Source: Leuconostoc inhae (GTDB lineage Bacteria; Bacillota; Bacilli; Lactobacillales; Lactobacillaceae). From it: a stretch of 64,000 bases of DNA. The notes under the pieces are model-generated. The model made no database searches, was not told the DNA's origin, and saw nothing but the letters and a program-made list of their open reading frames with translations. This document shows, piece after piece, positions 54,315 to 61,983 of the stretch (within the stretch, counting starts at the first letter, position 1; the number at the start of each line of letters is the position of its first letter). Where the stretch lies: positions 1-64,000 of the forward strand of contig NZ_BPKW01000008.1 of NCBI RefSeq assembly GCF_019656015.1, read 5' to 3'. The position numbers were made by a program, and so were the translations under genes.

Positions 54315-55601
54315 TTATCGTTCGTTTTTGAGTTCGATTTTATCAATATTCTTGACGAAAGGTAGATAAATGATAATATCTAGCACGATTAAGATTATTT
54401 GCAATATTGATCCCGATATGTGCGAACCTGTTGCTAAGAATCCGGAAATGATGGGTGGTGTCACCCAAGGAACAACGACACCAACTGTGGCATGAACAAT
54501 ACCTGTGGTCATCGCCACATATGTGATGATGGCATTTAAAACAGGTGCTAAGATAAACGGAATAAACAAACTAACATTTAAAACGACGGGCGTACCAAAC
54601 ATTGTGGGTTCATTAATGTTAAATAAACCAGGTGGCGTAATTAACGTTTTTAACGTGGTATACCGTTTTGATTTAGCGATTAACCAAATAGCTAAGACCA
54701 AGCCAAGTGTTGCACCGCCACCACCCATGTAAACAAAGAAATCCATGAATGGTTGTGTCACAATATGAGGCATAGTTGCATTAGGATTGTTTTGATAAAT
54801 TTTTAAATTTTCACCCATCAGTGCTAACCAGATTGGGCTCATAATTGCACCAGTGATATTACCACCATGAATACCAATGAACCATAGTAACGAGGTAATA
54901 ATACTAACAATAATTGCACCTGCTAACGAACCACCAAAAGCACCTAAGGGTCGTCCAAGTAGTACTTGAAGTACTTGATGTATATTTTCAAATGACGTCA
55001 TTTTGAAGCCAGCGTATATGAGTCCCCAAAATATTAAGATGACAGCGCCGGGAATTAAAGCTGCGAAGGAATTAGCTACAGCTGGTGGTACACCGTCAGG
55101 CATTTTGATTTGAATGTTTCTTTTGACAAACCAGTTAAAAATAGCTGTGCTAATTAAAGCAACAAGAATTGCACCAAATAGTCCAGATGCGCCTAAGTAG
55201 GCATATGAAATTCCTGTTTGAGGCGTGCTACCTGCGCTCATTAAATCAGGGGTCACCAAGAAAAAGCTAGCTAGTGATAAAATACCAGCCGATAAAGCGT
55301 CGGTGCCATGTGATTCAGCATAACGATAGGCAATACCGAAAGCCGCTACTAATCCCATTAATCCAAAACTAGAATTAATGATTTTCACTAGCCAATCGAA
55401 CACGCCGGTCGTTACCAACCAGTTTTTAAAAGGTTCAATAGAAAAGCCATTGGCAATCAGTAAAGCCATTGATCCGACAATAACTAGTGGCATGCTCAGT
55501 GCGATACCATCACGTATAGAATTAAGTGGTTTGTTGGCAGCTAATTTGGCACCAACCGGCTGTAAATACTTTTCCAGCCAAAATGATATTTTATTGTTCA
55601 T
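54315..55601 (-). CDS. PTS EIIC, cellobiose/chitobiose type
   Basis: 428 aa, ten hydrophobic segments, CelB family (GSMALLIANGF, HGGNITGAIMSP, NINEPTMFGTPVVLN sugar-binding loop). First gene of the EIIC-mupG-EIIB-EIIA operon. Substrate could be a beta-disaccharide or a muropeptide sugar. Confidence 0.9.
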   Translation of the reverse strand: MNNKISFWLEKYLQPVGAKLAANKPLNSIRDGIALSMPLVIVGSMALLIANGFSIEPFKNWLVTTGVFDWLVKIINSSFGLMGLVAAFGIAYRYAESHGTDALSAGILSLASFFLVTPDLMSAGSTPQTGISYAYLGASGLFGAILVALISTAIFNWFVKRNIQIKMPDGVPPAVANSFAALIPGAVILIFWGLIYAGFKMTSFENIHQVLQVLLGRPLGAFGGSLAGAIIVSIITSLLWFIGIHGGNITGAIMSPIWLALMGENLKIYQNNPNATMPHIVTQPFMDFFVYMGGGGATLGLVLAIWLIAKSKRYTTLKTLITPPGLFNINEPTMFGTPVVLNVSLFIPFILAPVLNAIITYVAMTTGIVHATVGVVVPWVTPPIISGFLATGSHISGSILQIILIVLDIIIYLPFVKNIDKIELKNER

Positions 55602-55633
55602 ACGACGATCCTCCTAAGTTCTTGTAGCTATAA

Positions 55634-55647
55634 TGTAAGCGTTTACA
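55634..55647 (-). promoter_or_regulatory. cre site of the PTS/MupG operon
   Basis: TGTAAGCGTTTACA, a strong cre match, 33 bases before the EIIC start. Confidence 0.8.
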
Positions 55648-55800
55648 ACGCTATTGTCTAGGATTTTTTTAATAGGACATAAAAGGTCTAAGTATACCAA
55701 ATATGATAATAATGAAGGATTATGAATAAAATATCAATTAAGTGGTATAGACCAATTAAAATAAAAAAATTGTTCGATAATTATTTTAATAAAAAATTAA

Positions 55801-55841
55801 TAAATGACAAAAAATCGTATGATACGATTTTTTGTCATTTA
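55801..55841. terminator. 41-base perfect palindrome
   Basis: 20-base arms around a single G, containing ATCGTAT and T6/A6 runs. It marks the left border of the bacteriocin island. Confidence 0.8.
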
Positions 55842-55897
55842 TAGTGTTTGATATGTTCATAATTCGTTGAATAGTTACCGCTTTAATATAGTTGATA

Positions 55898-55927
55898 ACC
55901 ATTCAACGTCAAAAAGTGACCGTTCAT
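55898..55927 (+). promoter_or_regulatory. Direct repeats with 21-base phasing
   Basis: ACCATTCA (55898-55905) and ACCGTTCA (55919-55926) start 21 bases apart. Nine-base repeats with a 12-base gap are the layout bound by AgrA/ComE/PlnC-type regulators, as encoded at 59608. A TATATT (55951-55956) follows. Confidence 0.5.
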
Positions 55928-56014
55928 GTTGTTTTTATGGGAAGTAAGAATATATTTGTGTATATTGAGTAGTGAATAATTTGCGGTCACAATCACCGCG
56001 TTAAAGGAATCAAT

Positions 56015-56308
56015 ATGATAAAGAAAATACTACTTTTTGTACAATTCAGAATAGTTGTTGCTTTATGTTTATTGTTGGTATTAATTGGGCTGAGTGATCA
56101 GCAGCGGTTCGATATGTTGTCACAACAATTTATGCTTGCGATGTTAAATATTTTGCTGACGTTAGAATTTTGTTTACTGCTGATATTTGCGTATTTGTCT
56201 GATAAAGTGTCAACTGTTTGGGCGCAGTACTTGGCACGAAAATCTTGGCAATACGTATTTTTATGGACAGGTATCGTTGGTGTATTCCTATTTAAACGGA
56301 AAAAGTAA
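56015..56308 (+). CDS. Small membrane protein, immunity-like
   Basis: 97 aa. Two hydrophobic helices (about 8-28 and 40-62), then a basic end FKRKK. AAAGGAAT precedes ATG. First gene after the phased repeats. Possibly bacteriocin immunity; no family recognised. Confidence 0.5.
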   Translation: MIKKILLFVQFRIVVALCLLLVLIGLSDQQRFDMLSQQFMLAMLNILLTLEFCLLLIFAYLSDKVSTVWAQYLARKSWQYVFLWTGIVGVFLFKRKK

Positions 56309-56358
56309 CTTAAGCCTTTGTACTGCTGATAGTGACAATAGATGAAAGGAATTATCAT

Positions 56359-56562
56359 ATGAAAATTAAACATCAAAATTCAACACAGCCAGTCAAGATG
56401 ATTATCACGTCAGATACGGTTATGAAGTTCAGCCTAAAAGTGAGTATCGTTTTTTATGCTTGTTATCTTATAGCGTCATTAGTGGGATGGGTTAAAAATG
56501 ATGACACAGTGACAATAGCGATACTGTTATGTTTGTCGACTTCGTTTTTAACTTCACAGTAG
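56359..56562 (+). CDS. Small membrane protein, immunity-like
   Basis: 67 aa from ATG 56359 (AAAGGAATTATC upstream). Hydrophilic N terminus, then two hydrophobic helices. Weakly similar in layout to the next gene. Unknown. Confidence 0.45.
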   Translation: MKIKHQNSTQPVKMIITSDTVMKFSLKVSIVFYACYLIASLVGWVKNDDTVTIAILLCLSTSFLTSQ

Positions 56563-56597
56563 GCGTTAAATAAAGCATAAGTCAGGAATTTTATATT

Positions 56598-56813
56598 ATG
56601 AAACGTCATTTTTTAGCATTCACAGCACCAATTAAAAAACTAGTAATAAACACAAAGTTAAATATTGTTGTGCATGCAGCATTTATCATATTAACCGTTA
56701 TCTTAATATTGGGTGATACAGGTATTGTGGGAAAAATTAGGGTAGTCGAACAAAATTATACGATTGCCCTCGTTTTTTATGCTTTATTTATTAGTTTACA
56801 AGATAAATCTTAA
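56598..56813 (+). CDS. Small membrane protein, immunity-like
   Basis: 71 aa with two membrane helices. Its layout (PIKKLV...NYTIALVFYALFIS) weakly matches the previous protein (PVKMII...DTVTIAILLCLSTS), so both may derive from one immunity gene. Confidence 0.45.
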   Translation: MKRHFLAFTAPIKKLVINTKLNIVVHAAFIILTVILILGDTGIVGKIRVVEQNYTIALVFYALFISLQDKS

Positions 56814-56930
56814 GTGCTCATCAATTAAAATGGTTATTTTTTCAATAATTGATGTTGAATATAACAAAGTTAATTGAAAAATGAATACATTGCTGGTATT
56901 TATACAATCTGTTTTGAATTATGTCTTATC

Positions 56931-56956
56931 AATAAAGCGGTTCGGAATTTCAGTAT
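56931..56956 (+). repeat. 26-base repeat, copy 1
   Basis: Starts AATAAAG and contains CGGAATTTCAGTAT; 24 of 26 bases equal copy 2 at 58374. It precedes a small-membrane-protein gene in both places. Confidence 0.7.
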
Positions 56957-57043
56957 AGAGGGCAATGAAGCATAATGAAATTAAGATGTATTATTGTATA
57001 TCATGTCAGTAAAAGTGAGCGATCACTTTCTAAGGAGTTGTTG

Positions 57044-57271
57044 ATGGTTATGGGCAAAAGTATGATTTTTAAAATCGCTGTAAAAGATGCTGGTATGACA
57101 CTAGCAGCTATACTTCCAATTATGGTTTTTGCATATTCTGTTAAAACGTTTCTGCTATTGGCTGGTCTCATTATTATCAGTATTTTTATTTTTTATATGG
57201 TGGACATACTCTTTTTATCCTATACGCATATTGGAAAAAACAGGGTTGCTAAATATGCTAAAAAATTATAA
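57044..57271 (+). CDS. Small two-helix membrane protein
   Basis: 75 aa from ATG 57044 (AAGGAG 6 bases upstream). Two helices (about 14-32, 34-55) and a basic tail. Immunity or accessory protein by context. Confidence 0.45.
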   Translation: MVMGKSMIFKIAVKDAGMTLAAILPIMVFAYSVKTFLLLAGLIIISIFIFYMVDILFLSYTHIGKNRVAKYAKKL

Positions 57272-57400
57272 CAATTAATTTCAACAGTTTTATTTGAAAT
57301 TATAGCCGCAGAAATTGGAGTATATGATTGATAACTTATTATTTATTGTAGTTGATGATTTAATTGTGGTTAGTTTAAGTAAAAGAAAAGAGGAAAAAAT

Positions 57401-57565
57401 TTGAATTATCAAAACTATAAAAAATTATCTGATAGTGAATTAAGTGAAGTTAATGGTGGTTTGGTACCGGTCATTATTGGCGGGGCTGTAGGCCTGTATC
57501 TTTTGAAAGATGGATGGACACATTCAGATCAAATTGCCAAGGGGATTAAAAAAGGATGGGGATAA
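57401..57565 (+). CDS. Double-glycine bacteriocin prepeptide 1
   Basis: TTG start with GAGGAA upstream. 54 aa: leader MNYQNYKKLSDSELSEVNGG, then a 34-residue mature part starting LVPVIIGGAVGLYLL and ending IKKGWG. Contains two GxxxG-type spacings (GGAVG, GIKKG), the helix-pairing motif of class IIb bacteriocins, and is cationic at the end. The next gene is a likely immunity protein. Confidence 0.78.
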   Translation: MNYQNYKKLSDSELSEVNGGLVPVIIGGAVGLYLLKDGWTHSDQIAKGIKKGWG

Positions 57566-57583
57566 AAATTAGAGGAAATTTAT

Positions 57584-57802
57584 ATGGAGAAGACAGTCCG
57601 CGTTTTTTTTGAAAATGTGCATCCGATTTATGTTGTGATAGTTATTTTAATTGGCATCAGCATTGGAGATTTTTTAAATAGTTTAATTATCAAAATTATT
57701 GACAGTTTCATCATAAATACAATTGTTGGTGGATTGTCAGTATATTTCACCTTGATTATAGCCAGTTACATATGCTATTTAAAAATGAAGCAGGGAAAAT
57801 AA
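57584..57802 (+). CDS. Probable bacteriocin immunity membrane protein
   Basis: 72 aa, 18 bases after prepeptide 1. Two hydrophobic helices, basic end KMKQGK. Role assigned by position only. Confidence 0.55.
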   Translation: MEKTVRVFFENVHPIYVVIVILIGISIGDFLNSLIIKIIDSFIINTIVGGLSVYFTLIIASYICYLKMKQGK

Positions 57803-57894
57803 TCAGATTTTAGTATATGTGAAACAGTAATCAAGGGTTAACATATGATGTTATCATTTTTGACTAATGAAAATACAGAAGGATAAATAGAAAA

Positions 57895-58086
57895 ATGAAA
57901 AAATATGAATTAAATGAAATGGTTCAAAAATATAAATTAACGACAATTAGCAATGAAGAGTTAATGATTACGGTAGGTGGTTCGAATGACGGATTTTGGA
58001 CGGGATTTGGATATGTTGTTGGAAAAACAGCAAGAGGTGGATCTAATGCAGCAGTTTATACATATAAACATCTTTTAGTTTTATAA
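57895..58086 (+). CDS. Double-glycine bacteriocin prepeptide 2
   Basis: 63 aa: leader ending TISNEELMITVGG, mature part starting SNDGFWTGFGYVVG, 34 residues. GxxxG spacings (GFWTG, GYVVG) like prepeptide 1, so both could form a two-peptide bacteriocin. No Cys. Confidence 0.72.
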   Translation: MKKYELNEMVQKYKLTTISNEELMITVGGSNDGFWTGFGYVVGKTARGGSNAAVYTYKHLLVL

Positions 58087-58128
58087 GAACAGAATTGTCA
58101 TTGGTGAGTACAACATTTTAACTAAAAA

Positions 58129-58295
58129 TCGATGGCTACGGAATAAACGGCTGTCCATGGGCTCAATGTTTTGTAGATATTTTGACGTGAATGGCTGATT
58201 TAAACCTTTCAGTGCAGTAAACAGACCATTGAGGTTATTGATGTATCAAACGTTACTTTATCAGCGTATATTGAATGTATTCGTTGCGCAACGAT
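58129..58295 (-). pseudogene. Remnant of a LytTR response regulator gene
   Basis: The minus strand around 58130-58175 matches the C-terminal part of the intact regulator gene (plus-strand counterpart about 59735-59781), at roughly 80% of bases. It encodes LQNIEPMDSRLFRSHRFL where the intact protein has LQDIAAMDSRLFRSHRAYL. A further short match, GTTGCGCAAC (58280-58290), lies beyond an unmatched segment. No start or full frame remains. It indicates that a second regulator, probably with its own bacteriocin unit, once lay here. Confidence 0.65.
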
Positions 58296-58373
58296 AAAAA
58301 AATATAGGACTGCTGTATTTTGAGATGATTATATAGTTAATGTTGTTCTGAGTATCGTGAACTGTAGATTGGA

Positions 58374-58399
58374 AATAAAGTGGTGCGGAATTTCAGTAT
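58374..58399 (+). repeat. 26-base repeat, copy 2
   Basis: See copy 1 (56931). The two differ at two positions only and are 1.44 kb apart. Confidence 0.7.
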
Positions 58400-58419
58400 G
58401 GGAATAAATAGGTATATTG

Positions 58420-58539
58420 ATGAAAAAGACGTTCGAAGAATTTTATAAATATCGTTATTGGATACTTTTTACAATTGTATTTTTTGTAGGACTTGAAATA
58501 GGCGTGGTTATTGGATTAAATGCTGTTAACCATGGTTAA
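58420..58539 (+). CDS. 39-aa single-helix protein
   Basis: ATG 58420 to TAA 58539, MKKTFEEFYKYRYWILFTIV... with one membrane helix. Weak ribosome-binding site (AGG). Similar short proteins occur in bacteriocin clusters; function unknown. Confidence 0.45.
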   Translation: MKKTFEEFYKYRYWILFTIVFFVGLEIGVVIGLNAVNHG

Positions 58540-58584
58540 CGAAAGTCATTGAAAAATATTGTAATATACAGAGAGAAATCAACT

Positions 58585-58764
58585 ATGACTCATCAAGACA
58601 AAACAAACAGTGTTAATGAATTTCAATCATTAACACATCAACAGTTAGCAGAAATCGAATTAAGCAAAGTGGCAGGTGAAAAAAACACATGGCAGGGTAA
58701 CGTTATAGGATCAGTAGGTCTAGTTAGAGCTGTTATTGATGTTCATTTCGGGGAGACTGTATAA
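58585..58764 (+). CDS. Bacteriocin-like prepeptide, lactacin F-like core
   Basis: 59 aa from ATG 58585. Leader to SKVAG, then EKNTWQGNVIGSVGLVRA... The NTWQxNV start resembles mature LafA (lactacin F), which starts RNNWQTNV. The mature part is only 28 aa, much shorter than LafA, so it may be degenerate. An immunity-like gene follows. Confidence 0.6.
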   Translation: MTHQDKTNSVNEFQSLTHQQLAEIELSKVAGEKNTWQGNVIGSVGLVRAVIDVHFGETV

Positions 58765-58770
58765 TTTAAT

Positions 58771-59004
58771 ATGATGATATTAGTAATTCAGGCATGCATA
58801 GGTGTTCTGACTATGGCATCGTTTATAGACGTTATCCTACATGGATTAAAGTCGAATCAAAAAAAGTTTAAATCAGCAGATATATCTTATCTTCTAGTTT
58901 TTTTGGGATTAGGATTAACGTTGAATCAGCTATCTTACGTTAACGTATTGCTTACGACCCTTGCAGCAGTTAGTCTGTGGATTAATAACAGGAAGTCAGA
59001 GTAA
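58771..59004 (+). CDS. Probable immunity protein, paralog of 59215
   Basis: 77 aa, three hydrophobic segments. FLGLGLTLNQLSYVNVLLTTLAAVSLWI aligns with FLGLSYSLWQLSYFSILIATIGALGVLV of the gene at 59215, so the peptide/immunity pair was duplicated. Confidence 0.6.
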   Translation: MMILVIQACIGVLTMASFIDVILHGLKSNQKKFKSADISYLLVFLGLGLTLNQLSYVNVLLTTLAAVSLWINNRKSE

Positions 59005-59098
59005 CATATCTGATAGCAGTGAGTGTGACTAGAAAGTCACTAACTAATATTTTGTTAATAGTTATTTTACTAAATTAAAACTAAGAACAGGTAACAGT

Positions 59099-59218
59099 AT
59101 GAAAAAGAGTATATTTTCGGAATTCGTGTCGCTCAATGAGAAACCGTTGGAAGCTTTTAGTGGTGGGCGAAATACTTGGCAACAAAACGTTAGTCAATCT
59201 TTGGGTACGCTGTATTGA
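59099..59218 (+). CDS. Double-glycine prepeptide, short
   Basis: 39 aa: leader ending LEAFSGG, mature RNTWQQNVSQSLGTLY (16 aa). Shares NTWQxNV with the peptide at 58585. Its end overlaps the following gene (TTG in TATTGA). May be a shortened bacteriocin or a signal. Confidence 0.6.
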   Translation: MKKSIFSEFVSLNEKPLEAFSGGRNTWQQNVSQSLGTLY

Positions 59219-59439
59219 TTAGAAACTTATTAATTATAGTAGTTGCAATTCTAACCATTTTCGGTTTTATTGCTAGTGCATTGAGAATATTTGGTAATAA
59301 GGAAAATAAGTCACTCACACTAGAACTTGTAATTTTGTTTTTAGGATTGTCTTATAGTTTATGGCAATTATCTTATTTTAGTATATTAATTGCTACCATA
59401 GGAGCATTAGGCGTTTTGGTGGAGACAAAAAATAAATAA
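59215..59439 (+). CDS. Probable immunity protein, paralog of 58771
   Basis: 74 aa, TTG start overlapping the previous stop, so translation is coupled. Three hydrophobic helices, Lys-rich end. Paralogous to 58771. Confidence 0.6.
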   Translation: MIRNLLIIVVAILTIFGFIASALRIFGNKENKSLTLELVILFLGLSYSLWQLSYFSILIATIGALGVLVETKNK

Positions 59440-59561
59440 TATGTTTAACAAATATTGAGCGTTGTTACTTATAAAAGCTATGTAGACAATATGTATGTGA
59501 TATCAGTTTACAACCTGCATCATTAATAATTATAGCTTGAGTTGCTTTGCTATACACAGCC

Positions 59562-59605
59562 AAAAACCGGTGACAATGCTACTAATAGCATTGTCACCGG
59601 TTTTT
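59562..59605. terminator. Bidirectional terminator
   Basis: Perfect 20-base arms, A5 to T5, loop CTAA, between the peptide genes and the convergent regulator. Confidence 0.92.
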
Positions 59606-59607
59606 AG

Positions 59608-60333
59608 TTATAAAATATTTATCAATGCTTTCACTTTTCGGCGTGAGATCAAGCAGGTTGATTGATTCTTAAAAATAATGATATTATTAGCTTTATCGAT
59701 CTGTTCAACATTATTAGTATTGACAAGATAAGCACGATGGCTACGAAATAGACGACTATCCATGGCTGCAATGTCTTGTAATTGGCCTGTAAATTCCATG
59801 CGTTGCGCAACACCAACGAGCACAATTTGACGCGTTCCGGGTTGTGTTTCAAAATACAGAATATCACTAAAAGGTATTTTAAAGTGAGCCTTTGGTGTGT
59901 TGAATTGGAATAAGTCGAGTGGCGTATCGATGTTGAATTGTTCAACGACATGTTGTAAATTATTTTCTAGTTGTTGCTTAAAATCTTTGGCATCTTGATC
60001 TTTTGCAATGAAATCTAGTGCGGATACGTGATATTTGAAAGTGAGCGATAAAAATTCAGAGTGTGTTGTTACAAAAATAATAGTGGCATATGGATCATGG
60101 TTTCTGATTGCTTTGGCAACCTCGAATCCTTTTTTATCGGAACCTTTGAGTTCAACATCGAGAAAATAGAGGTGATGTGTACCACGACTAGTTAAAGTAG
60201 TGAGTAACTGTTCCGGTCTAGAATAGGTATTGATTTGCTGATAAGACCAATCATTTTCTTGCAAAATTTCAACTAAATAGCGCTTTAATTTTTGTTGTTG
60301 TATAATGTCATCTTCTAAAATATTGATATGCAT
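59608..60333 (-). CDS. LytTR response regulator, ComE/AgrA type
   Basis: 241 aa. Receiver domain with acidic residues in ILEDD and the phospho-Asp in YFLDVELKGSDKKG. LytTR DNA-binding domain (DILYFETQPG... DSRLFRSHRAYLVN). Partner kinase is the next gene. Expected to bind phased 9-base direct repeats such as those at 55898. Confidence 0.9.
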   Translation of the reverse strand: MHINILEDDIIQQQKLKRYLVEILQENDWSYQQINTYSRPEQLLTTLTSRGTHHLYFLDVELKGSDKKGFEVAKAIRNHDPYATIIFVTTHSEFLSLTFKYHVSALDFIAKDQDAKDFKQQLENNLQHVVEQFNIDTPLDLFQFNTPKAHFKIPFSDILYFETQPGTRQIVLVGVAQRMEFTGQLQDIAAMDSRLFRSHRAYLVNTNNVEQIDKANNIIIFKNQSTCLISRRKVKALINIL

Positions 60334-60338
60334 AAAAA

Positions 60339-61649
60339 TTATCCTTGTGTAACCAATGTTTGGCTGAATTTTTGGTTGGCGTGTGCTGTTTCTAAGTGTG
60401 CTTGTTCATAATCGATTAAAATCTGTTGCACGCTGTGTAGGCCTGTGCCATGGTCGTTTCCTTTTGTTGTGACACCATGTTTAAAAAGTTGATGAATTGA
60501 ACTCGTTTCTTCGGTGGTGGCATTTTCAATGATGAAGCGATTTTCTTTTTGTACCGGATCGATAATCACGGCAATATGAATAAATGCGTTAGCAGTATTT
60601 TCGCTTGCTTCGATAGCATTATCAAGTAAGATGCCTAGAATTCGAATGTAGTCAAGCGTATCCATGTGGCAGCTTGTCCACTGTTGTTCAATTTCAATTT
60701 CGGTACGAATGCCCTTTTCCAAAGCATAGATAATTTTATGAGATAATAGGCTTTTAATAGCGGGGATCATAATTTTTGATAAGACGCCTAGAGAATGGTG
60801 ATCGTGATTCAGTATGTTAGGCGATTTTTGTAATACGTTATTATATATTTCGCGAATTTGTTTTATATCACCATTGTGGATACTTGTTTCCAGACTAATA
60901 ATTAAATTAATATAATCGTGACGAAAGCCATTAATGTTGTTGTAAAGTGTTTCAATTTCCGTTGTGTAATTTGTTAAGTTATTTAGTTGTTGTTGTCTTT
61001 GTTCTGCTAATTGTAAATTAAAGTAGTTTTGGGTAGTGTTTTTAAGATAAATTAATAGTGAAACAACGCTAATAGCAAAAAAAATATTAACAGTAGCTTT
61101 ATACTCGTTGTTTTTAAATAAGGGGATTAACAAGTAAGATAATAAACTTAGAGATAAAAGTAAGTTTACGAATTTGAATCGATTGCTTTTTTGGAAATAT
61201 TGATTTTTTCGAATAATTGTCAAGTTCGGGGAGATTAATTTAATAATGAAATATTGTAAAATGCCGATAATGACTGGTGATAAAATTGTTTCGTACATAG
61301 TTGTTGTATTATATGAAAGGAATCTTATCGGTAAAAAGATTGTACCAAGTGACTGAATAATCGTACCAAAAGCCGATACACTCAATACAGCGTATAGCCC
61401 GTAAAAGTATATGAGGTGAATGCTTTGGGTTCGCCGATTAAATTTGAATCCTAATGTAATCAGCAAGACTACTTGTACAATGTGACCAAATGTACCTAAA
61501 ATATATGCTGTCAATGTGGTCATTACTAGGAAGATTAGGTAATATTCTATGTGCCATTGAGTTTTACTTATTGCACAAAATACAGTGAATTTTATAATTG
61601 ATAACAATAAAAGGCCAAACACAAGATGAAGTAAAATTAATAAATTCAA
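60339..61649 (-). CDS. Peptide-sensing histidine kinase, ComD/AgrC (HPK10) type
   Basis: About 436 aa. The start is placed at TTG 61649 after GGGGGG; a TTG 15 bases earlier is the alternative. Six to seven hydrophobic segments, then a dimerisation helix with FRHDYINLI (His), N-box ILLDNAIEAS and G-box GTGLHSVQQIL. Typical partner of LytTR regulators that sense secreted peptides. Confidence 0.88.
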   Translation of the reverse strand: MNLLILLHLVFGLLLLSIIKFTVFCAISKTQWHIEYYLIFLVMTTLTAYILGTFGHIVQVVLLITLGFKFNRRTQSIHLIYFYGLYAVLSVSAFGTIIQSLGTIFLPIRFLSYNTTTMYETILSPVIIGILQYFIIKLISPNLTIIRKNQYFQKSNRFKFVNLLLSLSLLSYLLIPLFKNNEYKATVNIFFAISVVSLLIYLKNTTQNYFNLQLAEQRQQQLNNLTNYTTEIETLYNNINGFRHDYINLIISLETSIHNGDIKQIREIYNNVLQKSPNILNHDHHSLGVLSKIMIPAIKSLLSHKIIYALEKGIRTEIEIEQQWTSCHMDTLDYIRILGILLDNAIEASENTANAFIHIAVIIDPVQKENRFIIENATTEETSSIHQLFKHGVTTKGNDHGTGLHSVQQILIDYEQAHLETAHANQKFSQTLVTQG

Positions 61650-61689
61650 AGCAAGTCCCCCCAAGTATACTAATATTTTACACTAATAA

Positions 61690-61701
61690 GTAAACGTTTA
61701 C
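61690..61701 (-). promoter_or_regulatory. cre-like palindrome near the kinase promoter
   Basis: GTAAACGTTTAC, perfect palindrome with the CcpA core but lacking the outer TG/CA. It lies 41 bases before the kinase start. Confidence 0.45.
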
Positions 61702-61736
61702 CATTAAATATCCTTAATAATGATAAGACATGACAG

Positions 61737-61765
61737 TTGTAGTTCTATTTAATATTGCGTATAAT
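61737..61765 (+). promoter_or_regulatory. Promoter of the pheromone candidate
   Basis: TTGTAG (61737-61742), 17-base spacer, TATAAT (61760-61765). Confidence 0.6.
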
Positions 61766-61794
61766 TTATCAAATAAATGAAAAAGGAAAATTTT

Positions 61795-61908
61795 ATGGTA
61801 GAAATAGTAAATTTTGAAGAATTAAGTGAAGAAGCATTGATGCAAATTGAAGGTGCGGGCTTCTTAAGCAAGTTACAGATAATAGTTAGTAAATCACAGT
61901 TTTTTTGA
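61795..61908 (+). CDS. Induction-peptide candidate
   Basis: 37 aa: leader MVEIVNFEELSEEALMQIEGA, then GFLSKLQIIVSKSQFF (16 aa, amphipathic). It ends in a Gly-Ala leader site as in some double-glycine peptides. AAAAGGAA precedes ATG. Divergently next to the kinase gene, where class II inducing peptides usually lie. It is the likely pheromone. Confidence 0.65.
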   Translation: MVEIVNFEELSEEALMQIEGAGFLSKLQIIVSKSQFF

Positions 61909-61933
61909 AAATGATTACTAACAACAAAATAAA

Positions 61934-61974
61934 CTAAAAAGCATTGATTGAAATTTTCAATCAATGCTTTTTAG
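61934..61974. terminator. Bidirectional terminator
   Basis: 20-base arms around one T, from CTAAAAAGCATTG, between the pheromone gene and the next gene. Confidence 0.9.
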
Positions 61975-61983
61975 CAAGTACTG

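Noticed and set aside
56966-57013. 15-codon frame MKHNEIKMYYCISCQ after repeat copy 1
   Set aside because: No leader-like or bacteriocin features and no clear ribosome-binding site.
58090-58300. Intact gene in the gap after prepeptide 2
   Set aside because: Only a degenerate fragment of a regulator gene is found; no continuous frame.
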